64,000 bases of DNA from Photobacterium jeanii (GTDB taxonomy: Bacteria; Pseudomonadota; Gammaproteobacteria; Enterobacterales; Vibrionaceae). The notes under the pieces are model-generated. The model was given only the letters and a program-made list of their open reading frames with translations. It ran no database searches and was not told where the DNA came from. The position numbers and the translations under genes are program-made. Where the stretch lies: NCBI RefSeq assembly GCF_001650345.1, contig NZ_LVHF01000029.1, positions 310,001 through 374,000 of the forward strand, written 5' to 3'. Below are positions 8,340 through 17,465 of the stretch, in pieces (position 1 is the stretch's first letter; each line of letters opens with the position of its first letter).

Positions 8340-9821
8340 ATGAAAAAACGTCATCCGTTGACCTTTTATATCCTATGTACTTGCCAATTCTGGTGGGCGC
8401 TATCTTTCTACAGCCTATGGGCAATCTTGCCAGTATTTTTAGGTGATGAACTTGGGATCGATCAGAAAACGTCTTTTGCTACCTTTGGCGCATTCGCTGC
8501 CTTAGGTGCAGCGATTCTGTTTATCGGTGGCTGGTTAGCCGATAAGGTCTTAGGGGCGAAACGTACCTTGGTATGGGGTTACTTCTTCCAAGGTCTGGGC
8601 TACTTCATCATTGCTTACTCGGCAATTACAGCTCAACCGCACTTTGTATTCATTGGTTTGGGTACAGTCGCTGTGGGTCGCGGTATTGGTAGTGTGGCGC
8701 CACCAACCATTATTGCTGCGTCTTATGATAAAGACGATCCACGCCTAGATGGTGCTTACACCTTGTTCTACATGGTTAACAACATTGGTGCATTCTTAGC
8801 GCAACTAGGCGCCCCTATCATGGCGTACAGCATTGGTTGGACTTCAGCGTTTATCTTGTCGGCCGTAGGTATGACAGTCAACGTGGTGACGTACTTGATG
8901 TTCAATAAGAAAATCAAGGATGCAACCGAAGCAGACATGCAACCTGTACCGGTTAAAACCAATGGTATCTTCTTGGTGGGTACTTTGCTGACTATTGCGA
9001 CAGCAAGTTACCTACTAACTAACTTGCCATTAGCACAAGCAGTATTGGGCTTTGCAGCCTTGGTTATTCTGTTCCTCATCATGAAAGAGATGAAAAAAGA
9101 AGAGCCAATCAGCCGCAAACGCATGGTAGTAGGTTTGGTATTAATGGTACAAGCACTGGCGTTCTTCGTGCTTTACAACCAAATGCCAACATCACTTAAC
9201 TTCTTCGCTATCAACAACATAGAGCCTGAGATTTTCGGTATTCCAGTTAACCCTGTGTCTTACCAATCGCTCAACCCTATGTGGGTTATCTTCCTAAGCC
9301 CTATCCTTGCTCATATCTACACTACGTTAGGTGAGAAAGGAAAAGACTTGTCCATGCCTGGTAAGTTTGCGCTAGGGATGTTGATCTGTGCGGCAGCATT
9401 CGCTTGTGCAGGCTTCTCCCAATACTTTGGTGACGAGAACGGCATGCTAAGCCCATTCTGGATTGCAGCGCCTCACTTCTTGTTCGCGATTGGTGAGCTA
9501 TTGATCTCTGCACTGGGTCTATCTGCGATTGCCAAACTGTTCCCAAGCCGTATTCGTGGTTTCATCTACGGTGCGTGGAACATGACCCTAGCATTAGCAT
9601 CAGTAGCCGGTGCTTGGGTGGCAGGCTTGTCGTCAAGCGGTGATGTGGAAATGACACCTGTTGAGAGCTTAGCGTCATACGGTAGCTACTTCTACATGCT
9701 AGCTATTGCCTCTGCGGTTGTTGGTGTGGTGTGTGTATTCTTGGCACCGCGTCTTAACAAACTTATTGAAGCGGATGTGGAGACACCAGTCGACACAGAC
9801 AAAGCACAAACAGCGTCATAA
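8340..9821 (+). CDS. POT/PTR-family peptide:proton symporter
   Basis: 493 aa polytopic inner-membrane protein with about 14 hydrophobic segments. The N-terminus MKKRHPLTFYILCTCQFWWALSFYSLWAILPVFL and the segments FIGGWLADKVLGAKRTLVWGYFFQGLGYF and FTLFYMVNNIGAFLA-like region (residues about 60-160) fit the proton-dependent oligopeptide transporters (DtpA-like). The conserved ExxER motif of helix 1 is not obvious; the position reads WWALSFY, which may indicate altered proton coupling. It is preceded by AGGGGAGA and sits in an apparent two-gene operon with the M18 peptidase. It probably imports di- and tripeptides whose glycine feeds the reductase; that link is inference from position. Confidence 0.85.
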   Translation: MKKRHPLTFYILCTCQFWWALSFYSLWAILPVFLGDELGIDQKTSFATFGAFAALGAAILFIGGWLADKVLGAKRTLVWGYFFQGLGYFIIAYSAITAQPHFVFIGLGTVAVGRGIGSVAPPTIIAASYDKDDPRLDGAYTLFYMVNNIGAFLAQLGAPIMAYSIGWTSAFILSAVGMTVNVVTYLMFNKKIKDATEADMQPVPVKTNGIFLVGTLLTIATASYLLTNLPLAQAVLGFAALVILFLIMKEMKKEEPISRKRMVVGLVLMVQALAFFVLYNQMPTSLNFFAINNIEPEIFGIPVNPVSYQSLNPMWVIFLSPILAHIYTTLGEKGKDLSMPGKFALGMLICAAAFACAGFSQYFGDENGMLSPFWIAAPHFLFAIGELLISALGLSAIAKLFPSRIRGFIYGAWNMTLALASVAGAWVAGLSSSGDVEMTPVESLASYGSYFYMLAIASAVVGVVCVFLAPRLNKLIEADVETPVDTDKAQTAS

Positions 9822-9828
9822 TCGATAC

Positions 9829-9855
9829 TCGTGCTACGGCTAAGCCGTAGCACGA
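9829..9855 (+). terminator. 12-bp hairpin after the peptide symporter gene
   Basis: TCGTGCTACGGC-TAA-GCCGTAGCACGA is a perfect inverted repeat starting 7 bp after the stop codon. It lacks a T run, so it may protect the 3' end or act together with the stronger terminator at 9888. Confidence 0.6.
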
Positions 9856-9887
9856 TATAATAACTACAGCCTTTCCAAGGAAAACCA

Positions 9888-9920
9888 AAGCCGTATAGCC
9901 TCGCTATGCGGCTTTTCTTT
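9888..9920 (+). terminator. Terminator of the peptidase-symporter operon
   Basis: AAGCCGTATAGC-CTC-GCTATGCGGCTT (one G-U pair) is followed by TTCTTT. It is flanked by A-rich sequence upstream and could work in both directions. Confidence 0.8.
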
Positions 9921-10482
9921 GACATCTTCTCTTTGCTCCCCTCGCACCATGTTCGCTATAAAACAACAACCACAACAAGCCAAAGCGAACAGAATTTAAT
10001 TCGTCATAAAACCTCACTCAAAACAAGGCATTCTCTCGCATGGGCGTGCAGGTAGAGACACTAGGTGAACGGCCACCTTAACCAAGCTATTTTAAACCGC
10101 TGTTTTTAGTCAACATTTCCAATGTATGCATGGTGCTCTACTTTGCTACCGTCTTTACATGCCTTTATTTCTGGATCTATCCACTTATATCTTCGTTAGC
10201 GTTCTACTCTTATTTACCGTCATAATATTCCTATATTATTGCTATAAATCCCTATTTCACATATAGCATGCCAGTCGGTATTAAATATAAATCATAATAA
10301 ATAATTACTTACATAATGGTAGAGACCGCACCTTATATTCATCTGCATATTGCGTTTTTAATGGTATTAATTATTTGCCAGTAAACATATCAAAACAGGA
10401 GATGCTCGGTATTATATGGATTTATTTAGGTCTATAATTTGATGATATCTTCCTGCGCACCCTGTTTGCCAAAGGTAATACC
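9921..10482. other. 0.56-kb leader region upstream of grdX
   Basis: No open reading frame is convincing here. The stretch 10040-10100 is GC-richer than its surroundings and contains the hairpin AGGTG-AACGGC-CACCT (10062-10077 area) next to GGTAGAGACAC; the 9-mer GGTAGAGAC recurs near 10318. From 10150 on the sequence is AT-rich and probably holds the grdX promoter. I do not recognise a known riboswitch. Confidence 0.4.
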
Positions 10483-10911
10483 ATGAGATTCGATAAACTA
10501 GAAATTATTACAAACAACCCAAACATTTCCGCTCTGCACACAGAAATTAACATCAACCATCAGCCGAACGTGAATAGTGTTTTAACCACCACTCGTAATA
10601 AAGTGCACGCTGGCAGTGAGATTATTTCCCACCCATTGGCCGGAAGTGTAAAACCTCACGAAACCCCATACCGAAGTATCATTATCTATAATCAAAATGA
10701 CACACTTGATATGGAGTCATTAAATACTATCGAACAAGCTATCGAACGCTACCAGCTATTATGTAAGTCAAATTCAGACATTTTAACCTTCTCGCCAGAA
10801 GACATCGAAACCAAGTTCCCGGCAAGAGCCGCTAACGACTTTCGTTTAATCGACAAACAGCTTATTCTCTCTTGTTTGGCATCGTTAGGGTTTAAATACG
10901 CCTTGGCTTAG
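10483..10911 (+). CDS. grdX: GrdX family protein
   Basis: 142 aa. GrdX is a small protein found only with glycine, sarcosine or betaine reductase genes; its function is unknown. The family signature is clear: IITNNPNI near the N-terminus and the stretch VHAGSEIISHPLAGSVKPHETPYRSIII (about 45-72), followed by LDMESLNTIEQAIERYQ. There is no signal peptide or membrane segment. It stands alone on the plus strand facing grdB with a shared bidirectional terminator, unlike clostridial operons where grdX leads the cluster. A weak ribosome site (CAAAGG) precedes the ATG. Confidence 0.85.
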   Translation: MRFDKLEIITNNPNISALHTEININHQPNVNSVLTTTRNKVHAGSEIISHPLAGSVKPHETPYRSIIIYNQNDTLDMESLNTIEQAIERYQLLCKSNSDILTFSPEDIETKFPARAANDFRLIDKQLILSCLASLGFKYALA

Positions 10912-10961
10912 AATAAAACCAATCAACATTTATTATTTATTAATACGCTAGACCAATAAAT

Positions 10962-10999
10962 AAAACGCCGCTGATAAGCTTAGCTATCAGCGGCGTTTT
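10962..10999. terminator. Bidirectional terminator after grdX
   Basis: AAAACGCCGCTGATA / TATCAGCGGCGTTTT (15-bp arms, 8-nt loop) has A and T runs on opposite sides. It lies between convergent grdX and grdB. Confidence 0.9.
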
Positions 11000-11041
11000 C
11001 TATTTACTGCCATTCTTCTCCCCTCGCCTGTCTTCCCTCAT

Positions 11042-11069
11042 TGCTTACTGCTTACTGCTTACTGCTTAC
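11042..11069. repeat. Tandem repeat, 4 x TGCTTAC
   Basis: Four perfect head-to-tail copies of the 7-mer TGCTTAC lie between two terminators in the grdX-grdB convergent gap. It is a short microsatellite, with a related TTTACTGCTTAG at about 11126. Confidence 0.9.
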
Positions 11070-11086
11070 AGGAAGTGAAAATATAA

Positions 11087-11116
11087 AAAAGCCAGTTGAT
11101 TGCTCAACTGGCTTTT
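11087..11116. terminator. Terminator of the selD1-grdE-grdB operon
   Basis: AAAAGCCAGTTGA-TTGC-TCAACTGGCTTTT; on the minus strand the T run continues into the A6 tract at 11085-11090. It starts 31 bp after the grdB stop. Confidence 0.88.
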
Positions 11117-11146
11117 GAATCATTGTTTACTGCTTAGTAAGCCAAA

Positions 11147-12445
11147 TTAGAAAACAGTTTGCTCTGTGATCTTAGTTTGAAGCGCGTTAAGTGCTTTTTC
11201 AACTAATTGACGACGAGCGTATTTCTCTTCTTTAGGCTGCATTTTTGGATCGCCCAATGGGTGAGGGATCGCAATCGCAGGAACAATACGGTTTGCACCA
11301 ACTGTTTTAGAGATTGGCACTACTGTAAGTACGTGAACTACAGGCATTACTTTTTCGATTTCTTTTAGCATCGTTGCGCCGCAACGGGTACAAGTGCCTC
11401 AAGTGGAAGTAAAGATAGCTGCGGTAACCCCTGCTTTTTGCAGTTTCATCGCAATCTCTGCGCCGTATTCTTTCGCCTTCGCAACCGCCGTACCGTTACC
11501 GACCGTGGTGTAGAACATGTCGTGCAATCCACCGATAACGCCTTCTCTTTCCATGTCACGCAACACGTCGACTGGTAGAACGCGGTTAGGGTCTTGGTTA
11601 CAAGCAACTGGGTCGTATCCGCCGTGAGCTGTTTCATGAGTCTCCGCCGTTAGCGTTTCAAGACCAGCAATGCTGTACTCACCGTACTTAGAAGCACTTG
11701 ATGATTCGATGTGGTCTGGGTTGCCTTTAGGAACAACACCGCCTGAAGTAACAAGCGCAATCTTAGCTGTGCTCATCATTTCTACTGGTGGTTGTGGTTC
11801 AACACGGTCAAACGCTGGCATTGGGTATTCTGTAGTAAACTCAGAACCCGCAAGCTTAGCAATCAACAAGTCAACTGCACGCTCTGCACCACGTTTTTCA
11901 GCGAAGAAGTTTAGGCGAATACCGCGAGGCATGTAGCCCGCTTCTTCTGGGTATCCTGGTTCGCCATCAGTATCGATGTAACGGTCAATTAACTTAACCA
12001 TTGCAGGGATCGCTTTACGCATGCTTGCTGCACTGTTACCAGTTTCAACCATGTAAGCGTACTGACGGAATAGCTCGTAACCAGGGTTTTCAGGATACAT
12101 ACCAGTGATAGTAGTGATGCCCATTTCGTGAGCCACTTTTGCTACCGTACCACAAGCCATACCGTAACGACCGGCGTTAAATGCAGGGCCTGCTACCACT
12201 AGATCTGGTTTGATCTGCGCTAGGATCTCTTGCAAGCTATGGCAACACAAGCTTTCATTTTCGTTGAAGTATGAGTCACCACAAACAATAGTGTGCGTAA
12301 CTTCAGCTTTTTCACCCAGCATGGTGTTAACCTGAGTACCAACACCGATGGTGCCCTCGGTCACTTCCATTGGAATGTGTGCCATTTCTTCGCCACCTTT
12401 CTGAGCGAAGAACTGGTTCAAATAGTAAACGACTTTCAATGTCAT
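11147..12445 (-). CDS. grdB: Selenoprotein GrdB (glycine reductase component B, substrate-specific subunit)
   Basis: 432 aa when the UGA at 11401-11399 (codon 349) is read as Sec. The motif ILTST-U-GTCTRCGAT-like region reads here FTST-U-GTCTRCGATMLKEIE and matches GrdB closely. Without recoding the gene appears as 348-aa and 74-aa pieces. Other family stretches are YYLNQFFAQKGGEE, AGPAFNAGRYGMACG, SSSASKYG and the C-terminal GANRIVPAIAIPHPLGDP. Component B binds glycine as a Schiff base on GrdE, and the GrdB Sec attacks to form the carboxymethyl selenoether passed to GrdA. Sarcosine (GrdF) and betaine (GrdI) paralogues share this motif, so substrate is assigned from overall resemblance and the complete glycine set. 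It is 14 bp after grdE. Confidence 0.93.
11372..11386 (-). promoter_or_regulatory. SECIS-like stem-loop in grdB
   Basis: On the mRNA strand CGTTGC-GGC-GCAACG begins 12 nt after the UGA, in the position expected of a bacterial SECIS read by SelB. The 6-bp stem is perfect and the loop contains G residues. Confidence 0.65.
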
Positions 12446-12459
12446 GTGAGTATCCTCGC

Positions 12460-13752
12460 TTAGCTCGCTTTAGTGGTCAGGTTATGGTATCCAAGTTCAC
12501 TGGTTGCGCTAAGAATAGCTTGAAGTTCAACCGTGATAGAGCCATCTTCGTGCAAGCTGCCTTGGAAACCACCCGCAACCATGTCAGCGTAACGGTCATG
12601 ACCGATCACTTTGTCCATTGCAGGAAGGGTGATTAGCTGGTTTGCGTTACCGTTTGTTACAACGGCATCTGCACTCTTATGAGAATCAGCTAGCGATTGG
12701 CTTTCACCGTTTTGACCAGCGTATTCATCAGTTAGCAATACAGTCTTGATGCCAGCCGCTTCTAGCTTGGCACAGTTCATCATAAGGTCAGCATCTGGGT
12801 TACCGAAGCCTTCCTCACTCACGATTGCCGCTTCCCAGCCCATTTGCTTAGCAAGCTTAACAACGTAGTTAGAAGAACGTTCTTTATCACGAAGAGTAAC
12901 GTTTTCGTTAGTAACAATTACCCCCATGAAGTTGTACTTCGAACCGTGGTGACGGTATAGGTCGTAAATAACTGGGCTGTTCTGGTGAACAAAGCTGGTG
13001 TTCTTATCACACGCAGACACACAGTTACCACTGATGATTGCACCGTCCATGACTTCTGTTGGGTAAAGAGGTGTTGGCAGCATACCTTTCACGTCTACAC
13101 CGTAGCAGTACGTATCGTGTAGAAGGCCTTGGCTTTGCAGCATGTACACATAGCCTACTTTTGGTAGGTTTGGATACTCAGCAGCTTGCTCAAGCAAAGG
13201 TTTAGTTTCGTAAGTATGGATCTCGTCTGGTTCTACATCCGCAGCCAACTTACCAATCCAACGACCCGCTTCCAAGCCAACCAAACGAAGTACACCTTCG
13301 TGATCGTATTGGTCACAACTCTCATCCACTTCACACTGGATAACAAGGTTCATGGTTGAAGAGAACGGCGTGTAGTCTGCGCCTGGGCCGCTCATGTCCA
13401 AAATACCTTCTTGGAAACCAACAACTTCACCAGTTGTGATAACAGCCATACCTTTAAGTACATGGGTACGACCTTCACCAACCATAGACTCTTCACCTAA
13501 GTGACGTCCTGGGAAGATGCTACCGCCACCGCTCACTTTCACGCGAGGTTCAATCGCATCTTTAACTGGCATGATGCGAATGCTGTCGCCAGGTTTTGCA
13601 ATTGAAAGTTCAAGAGAGCGGATACGGTGATCCAATTCTGACAAGTAGCCAGTTAAGGCTTGCTTATCGATCACCACAGTGTTTTCTTTTACTTCGCTCA
13701 CTGAGCCAAAGGCCAGATCGCGAACATGGATATTGCCTAGTTCGAGTTTCAT
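12460..13752 (-). CDS. grdE: Glycine reductase component B precursor GrdE
   Basis: 430 aa from the ATG at 13752, which follows TTTGGAGAAAA; an upstream TTG in frame is disregarded. GrdE is a proprotein that cleaves itself at an Asn-Cys bond to expose a pyruvoyl group, which binds the amino group of glycine. The site is visible as IISGN-CVSACDKN (Asn243-Cys244; Cys242 in E. acidaminophilum). N-terminal features are LELGNIHVRDLAFG and GGGSIFPGRHLG; a late segment is GNANQLITLPAMDKVIGHDRYADMVAGG. It lies between selD1 and grdB on one transcript. Paralogues GrdG and GrdH serve sarcosine and betaine, so the exact substrate rests on similarity. Confidence 0.92.
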   Translation of the reverse strand: MKLELGNIHVRDLAFGSVSEVKENTVVIDKQALTGYLSELDHRIRSLELSIAKPGDSIRIMPVKDAIEPRVKVSGGGSIFPGRHLGEESMVGEGRTHVLKGMAVITTGEVVGFQEGILDMSGPGADYTPFSSTMNLVIQCEVDESCDQYDHEGVLRLVGLEAGRWIGKLAADVEPDEIHTYETKPLLEQAAEYPNLPKVGYVYMLQSQGLLHDTYCYGVDVKGMLPTPLYPTEVMDGAIISGNCVSACDKNTSFVHQNSPVIYDLYRHHGSKYNFMGVIVTNENVTLRDKERSSNYVVKLAKQMGWEAAIVSEEGFGNPDADLMMNCAKLEAAGIKTVLLTDEYAGQNGESQSLADSHKSADAVVTNGNANQLITLPAMDKVIGHDRYADMVAGGFQGSLHEDGSITVELQAILSATSELGYHNLTTKAS

Positions 13753-13853
13753 TTTTTCTCCAAACAAGCGTCTGTGTGGGCTTGAGCCCTGAAGAGATAA
13801 CGATTTAGCTAAGTGACCCAGAAATCCGAGCCACTTATAATTATGAAGTTAGG

Positions 13854-14897
13854 TTAACTAACACGAAGACCTGCGCCTTCTTCAGCAAACCCGACAACCC
13901 AACAAGGTTCCTCATTGATGCTAAATTCAGTTAATAACGCATCCAGACAATCAGCAGGCACAGCTGCAAGTAAGCCACCTGAGGTTTCAGGGCAACATAG
14001 CTTGCGATGCCAGCTTTCAGCTAAAGACGGATCGAATTCGATATCTTGACGATAAGCATCAAGGTTTCGTTTCGCACCGCCAGGGAATAATCCTTGCGCG
14101 GCGTAGTCTTCAGCTTCTGGTAAAAACGGAACTTGCTCAGCCTTGAAGTGCATGCAAATCTGACTTTTCTCTGCCATTTCATGGGCGTGGCCCAATAGCG
14201 AGTAACCAGTCACATCGGTACATGCTCTTACCGGGTATTTCGCAAAAATTTCAGCCGCTTTACGGTTCAGTTTCTTCATGCTGTCGGTCGATGCTTTGAT
14301 CGCCTCGGCTGAAGCTTTACCGCGTTTCGCTGCTGTTGATACCAAACCTGTGCCGATTGGCTTAGTCAGGATCAATACGTCACCGCTTTTTACCGCTGCT
14401 TTTGTCTGAACTTTAGAAGGGGAGATTGTGCCCATTACAGACAAGCCAAATTTTGGCTCGCTGTCTTCCACTGTGTGGCCGCCAACCAATACCGCGCCAG
14501 CTTCACGGACTTTCTCCGCACCACCTTTGAGGATTTGGCCAACCACTTCCTGAGGAAGATCCGCTGGTACACAAAATATATTCATCGCCAATGTTACTTG
14601 TCCGCCCATGGCGTAAACATCGCTTAATGCATTCGCAGCAGCAATGGCACCAAAGTCGTACGGGTCATCAACAATTGGAGTAAAGAAATCCAATGTTTGA
14701 ATAACGGCAACATCGTCGTTGATCTTATAGACGGCAGCATCATCACTTACCGTCAGCCCAACCAAAAGATCGGGGTACGCTTGTTCGGGAAATAGGGGGG
14801 TAATTGACTGCAGAACCTGCGTCATGGCCTTAGGGCCAATTTTCGCTGCTCACCCAGCTTTTTTGGTCATCTGAGTCAGACGTACTTCTTCTGTCAT
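13854..14897 (-). CDS. selD: Selenophosphate synthetase SelD, selenocysteine form
   Basis: 347 aa if the UGA at 14852-14850 (codon 16) is read as Sec in KKAG-U-AAKIGP, the place of the catalytic Cys17 of E. coli SelD; the Lys two residues after Ala-Ala matches Lys20. The ATG at 14897 follows AAAGGATCTAGAG. SelD makes selenophosphate from selenide and ATP. Family motifs are VGLTVSDDAAVYKI (ATP/metal), FGAIAAANALSDVYAMGG and CTDVTGYSLLGHAHEM. It is first in an operon with grdE and grdB, so selenium activation is coexpressed with its main consumers. A Cys paralogue lies at 19455. Confidence 0.94.
14825..14838 (-). promoter_or_regulatory. SECIS-like stem-loop in selD
   Basis: TGGCC-CTAA-GGCCA on the mRNA starts 11 nt after the UGA codon. 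A stem of 5 bp and a U-containing loop fit a short bacterial SECIS. Confidence 0.55.
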
Positions 14898-15767
14898 CTC
14901 TAGATCCTTTACAGTGGACAGTAAGCGCACGAATCTCGAAAAACGATTCCTGCTGCGTTCCTTACCAAATAGTGACGTTGTCACTAAACTCAATCTCTTG
15001 GTTTAGCACTTCGTACCCTATCTAGTACCCATACAGTTTGCTTTTCTTGCCTGCTCTACACAGGTAAATGCTAAACAAACTGTCACTAACACCTCACATT
15101 CAACACCTTACTGTGTTAAACCTAAGCTATTAGCAGCTACTACTTACCTTTCACTTAGCTTGGTAGTTAATAGCCTTTAACTAAACTCAGTGTTGACTAA
15201 GCTTACTTAAAAGCCTTAACGCTATTGCTGACAATAAATAAAACCGACAACTAAGTTCAAAGGTTTATATACTTTAAATAAAGCCAAAACTTAAATTTAT
15301 TAACTATAACTAAGTTATAGAGAGCGATTTTATATTTCATTTAACGTTAATCTCGAGATGATTTGATTATATGTAGCAACAGATTATTTATTGTGATCTA
15401 AATCTGATACGGGGAATCATCCGCAACCAATTTAATAAAACTCTACCTATCGCTCAAAATAAACCACTACAAGTTAAGAAAACACTATGATTGTTATCAA
15501 TATTGTTAATAGAAATGGCAATTTAATAATTCAGCAACATAAGTGAGTTTTTCTAATGCTTATTCGGTGTCATTTTGGCTGTCACCCACACCTATAGAGT
15601 GTCATACGCAACGCTACTAGCGCGTTCTGATATGAAAAAACGTTAACTAGGTAACTTATTAAGATATAAGTTGCATAAAATTTTGAGTTTGCAAAAGATA
15701 TCACAAAACCTAGGTAAAACAGTTTTAAGTCATTAAAAATCATGGTTATATTGACTCATCAAAACGC
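14898..15767. other. 0.87-kb intergenic region between selD1 and selC
   Basis: No open reading frame here is credible. It must hold the minus-strand promoter and a possibly long leader of selD1-grdE-grdB, and the plus-strand promoter of selC. A small hairpin GAATC..CGATTC lies at 14933-14952. The part 14950-15220 is rich in short CTTA/TTAA words without clear repeats. No known riboswitch was recognised. Confidence 0.5.
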
Positions 15768-15859
15768 GGAAGTGGATGGGGTCTGGTGGCCCTCTCGGTC
15801 TTCAAAACCGATGTAAGCTGAATAGGCTTTGGTAGGTTCGATTCCTGCTCCTTCCGCCA
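15768..15859 (+). tRNA. selC: tRNA-Sec (anticodon TCA)
   Basis: 92 nt including encoded CCA. It shows the Sec features: a GGAAG..CTTCC acceptor end (GGAAGTGG with CTCCTTCC, one mismatch), anticodon loop CTTCAAA on a TCGGT/ACCGA stem, a long variable arm AAGCTGAATAGGCTT and the T arm GGTTCGATTCC. The discriminator is G as in E. coli selC. It is the UGA-decoding tRNA needed by the four selenoproteins here and lies just upstream of selA. Confidence 0.95.
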
Positions 15860-16097
15860 AATTACTCAGTGCCTTGTATAATATTCCTCCTATTGATTAG
15901 CAAATCTAATAGCAAGCAGTAGGAAAAGTAATGTTAATGGCGGTATGACTTCTCTTAAGCATTGTCATATTGGCTTCATCTTTCTACCCCGTTAACAATT
16001 CCCTCACACTGGAAAAGTATTAAATAGGCAGTCAGAATAAGTTCACTTGAAAATTTGATGACAGTCTACAATAACTTAGTCATTACTGAGGCTTTAT

Positions 16098-17465
16098 ATG
16101 ACTGTAAGTACCTTATCTTCCATCCCCCAAATTGAAAAAATCCTGCAGCAAGCATTTATTTCTCCCTATATTGAGCGACTTAGTCGACCTATAGTGACAA
16201 ATATTATTCGAGATCAAGTTAGTCGCTTTAAAAAACAAATTTTAAGCGAACAAAATAATACTTCGTTTTCTCTCGACCAACTTTATAAAAATATAAATAA
16301 CGCTTGTTGGCAGATGCATCAACAACGTTTACAACGTGTTGTAAACGGAACCGGAGTGATTGTTCACACCAATTTAGGCCGTTCTCCTATTAATGCCGAG
16401 CTATGGCAGAGCGTGGGCGACGTCAATACCCACTACAACAACCTTGAGATCGACCTCCACACAGGTAAGCGTGGTAAGCGCAAAGGCATTATCACCGAGC
16501 TCATGACCCAGCTGGTTGATGGTGAAGATACCCTAGTGGTGAACAATAACGCCTCTTCTATTTACCTTATGCTGCACGAGTTGGCGCAAGGTAAAGAGGT
16601 GATTGTGTCACGCGGTGAGCAGATTCAAATCGGTGGTGGCTTCCGCATCCCTGATATTCTTGCCCTCTCGGGTGCCAAACTGGTTGAAGTGGGCACCACC
16701 AATATCACCACCACCCAAGATTATTTAGATGCCATCACCGAAGACACTGCAATGGTGATGATCATCCATACCTCGAATTTCAAAATTCGCGGCTTTACCA
16801 AATCGGCAGATATCAAAGAATTGGCAAAAAATCTGCCCGATCATGTGGTTCTGGCGGTTGACCAAGGCTCTGGCACCACAACAGAGAACATGCCAGACGA
16901 ACCAACCGTTACCAGTTACATCCACGCAGGTGCAGACATTGTGTGTTTCTCTGGCGATAAAATCTTAGGCGGACCACAAGCAGGTTTGATCACAGGTAAA
17001 CAAGATCTCATCAAACGCCTTGAGAAGAACCCGATGATGCGTGCATTCCGCCCTAGTCGCATTGTTTACTCGTTAATCGAAGAATTAGCAGTACGCAAAC
17101 TTAACCAGCTTGAAAGCGGACAAGGTGTTGCCGAATACCGCAGCACAGCAGCAGAACAAAGTTTGCAGCACCGTGCCGAACAGCTGGCAGAAGGCTTTGG
17201 CGAACAAATTCAAGTCGTACGCTCAGAAATGACCGTAGGCGGCGGTTCACTGCCCGACCAAACCACACCATCGTGGTCAGTAGAGCTCTATCCGCAAGAT
17301 CAAAAATTGCAGCGCTCTGCTGAGAAAGTACTGAAAATAATGCGCAGCTGGCCACTACCTGTCATTGGCGTGATCAAACACGATAAAGTTCAGCTAAACA
17401 TGGCAACCATAGATGATGCTGAAATTGATTATCTACGCCGCCAACTTGCGGAGGTGCTGCAATGA
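16098..17465 (+). CDS. selA: L-seryl-tRNA(Sec) selenium transferase SelA
   Basis: 455 aa (E. coli 463). SelA is a PLP enzyme that converts Ser-tRNA(Sec) to Sec-tRNA(Sec) using selenophosphate and forms a decameric ring. The PLP lysine is in FSGDKILGGPQAG (Lys288). Also visible are RVVNGTGVIVHTNLGRSP, VVNNNASSIYLML and SRGEQIQIGGGFRIPDI. The first 100 residues form the tRNA-binding N-terminal region. It overlaps selB by 4 bp (ATGA), showing a selAB operon downstream of selC. Confidence 0.97.
   Translation: MTVSTLSSIPQIEKILQQAFISPYIERLSRPIVTNIIRDQVSRFKKQILSEQNNTSFSLDQLYKNINNACWQMHQQRLQRVVNGTGVIVHTNLGRSPINAELWQSVGDVNTHYNNLEIDLHTGKRGKRKGIITELMTQLVDGEDTLVVNNNASSIYLMLHELAQGKEVIVSRGEQIQIGGGFRIPDILALSGAKLVEVGTTNITTTQDYLDAITEDTAMVMIIHTSNFKIRGFTKSADIKELAKNLPDHVVLAVDQGSGTTTENMPDEPTVTSYIHAGADIVCFSGDKILGGPQAGLITGKQDLIKRLEKNPMMRAFRPSRIVYSLIEELAVRKLNQLESGQGVAEYRSTAAEQSLQHRAEQLAEGFGEQIQVVRSEMTVGGGSLPDQTTPSWSVELYPQDQKLQRSAEKVLKIMRSWPLPVIGVIKHDKVQLNMATIDDAEIDYLRRQLAEVLQ

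Noticed and set aside
11042-11069. Short TGCTTAC repeats as a CRISPR array
   Set aside because: The repeats are 7 bp with no spacers and no cas genes are near; a simple tandem repeat.
11147-13752. Sarcosine (GrdFG) or betaine (GrdIH) reductase instead of glycine reductase
   Set aside because: These share the Sec and pyruvoyl motifs, but the sequence as I recall it is closest to GrdB/GrdE. A phylogeny could still change this.
3363-14897. grdA1, grdA2, grdB and selD1 as frameshifted or nonsense pseudogenes
   Set aside because: Each stop is a UGA exactly at the known Sec position of its family, reading continues in the same frame, and the Sec machinery is adjacent.
5989-15767. Glycine riboswitch ahead of trxB, grdX or selD1
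   Set aside because: I looked in the three long leaders on the relevant strands and found none of the conserved glycine-aptamer segments. A covariance search would decide.
15768-15859. selC as the attachment site of a genomic island
   Set aside because: tRNA-Sec is a known integration site, but there is no integrase and I saw no repeat of its 3' end nearby.
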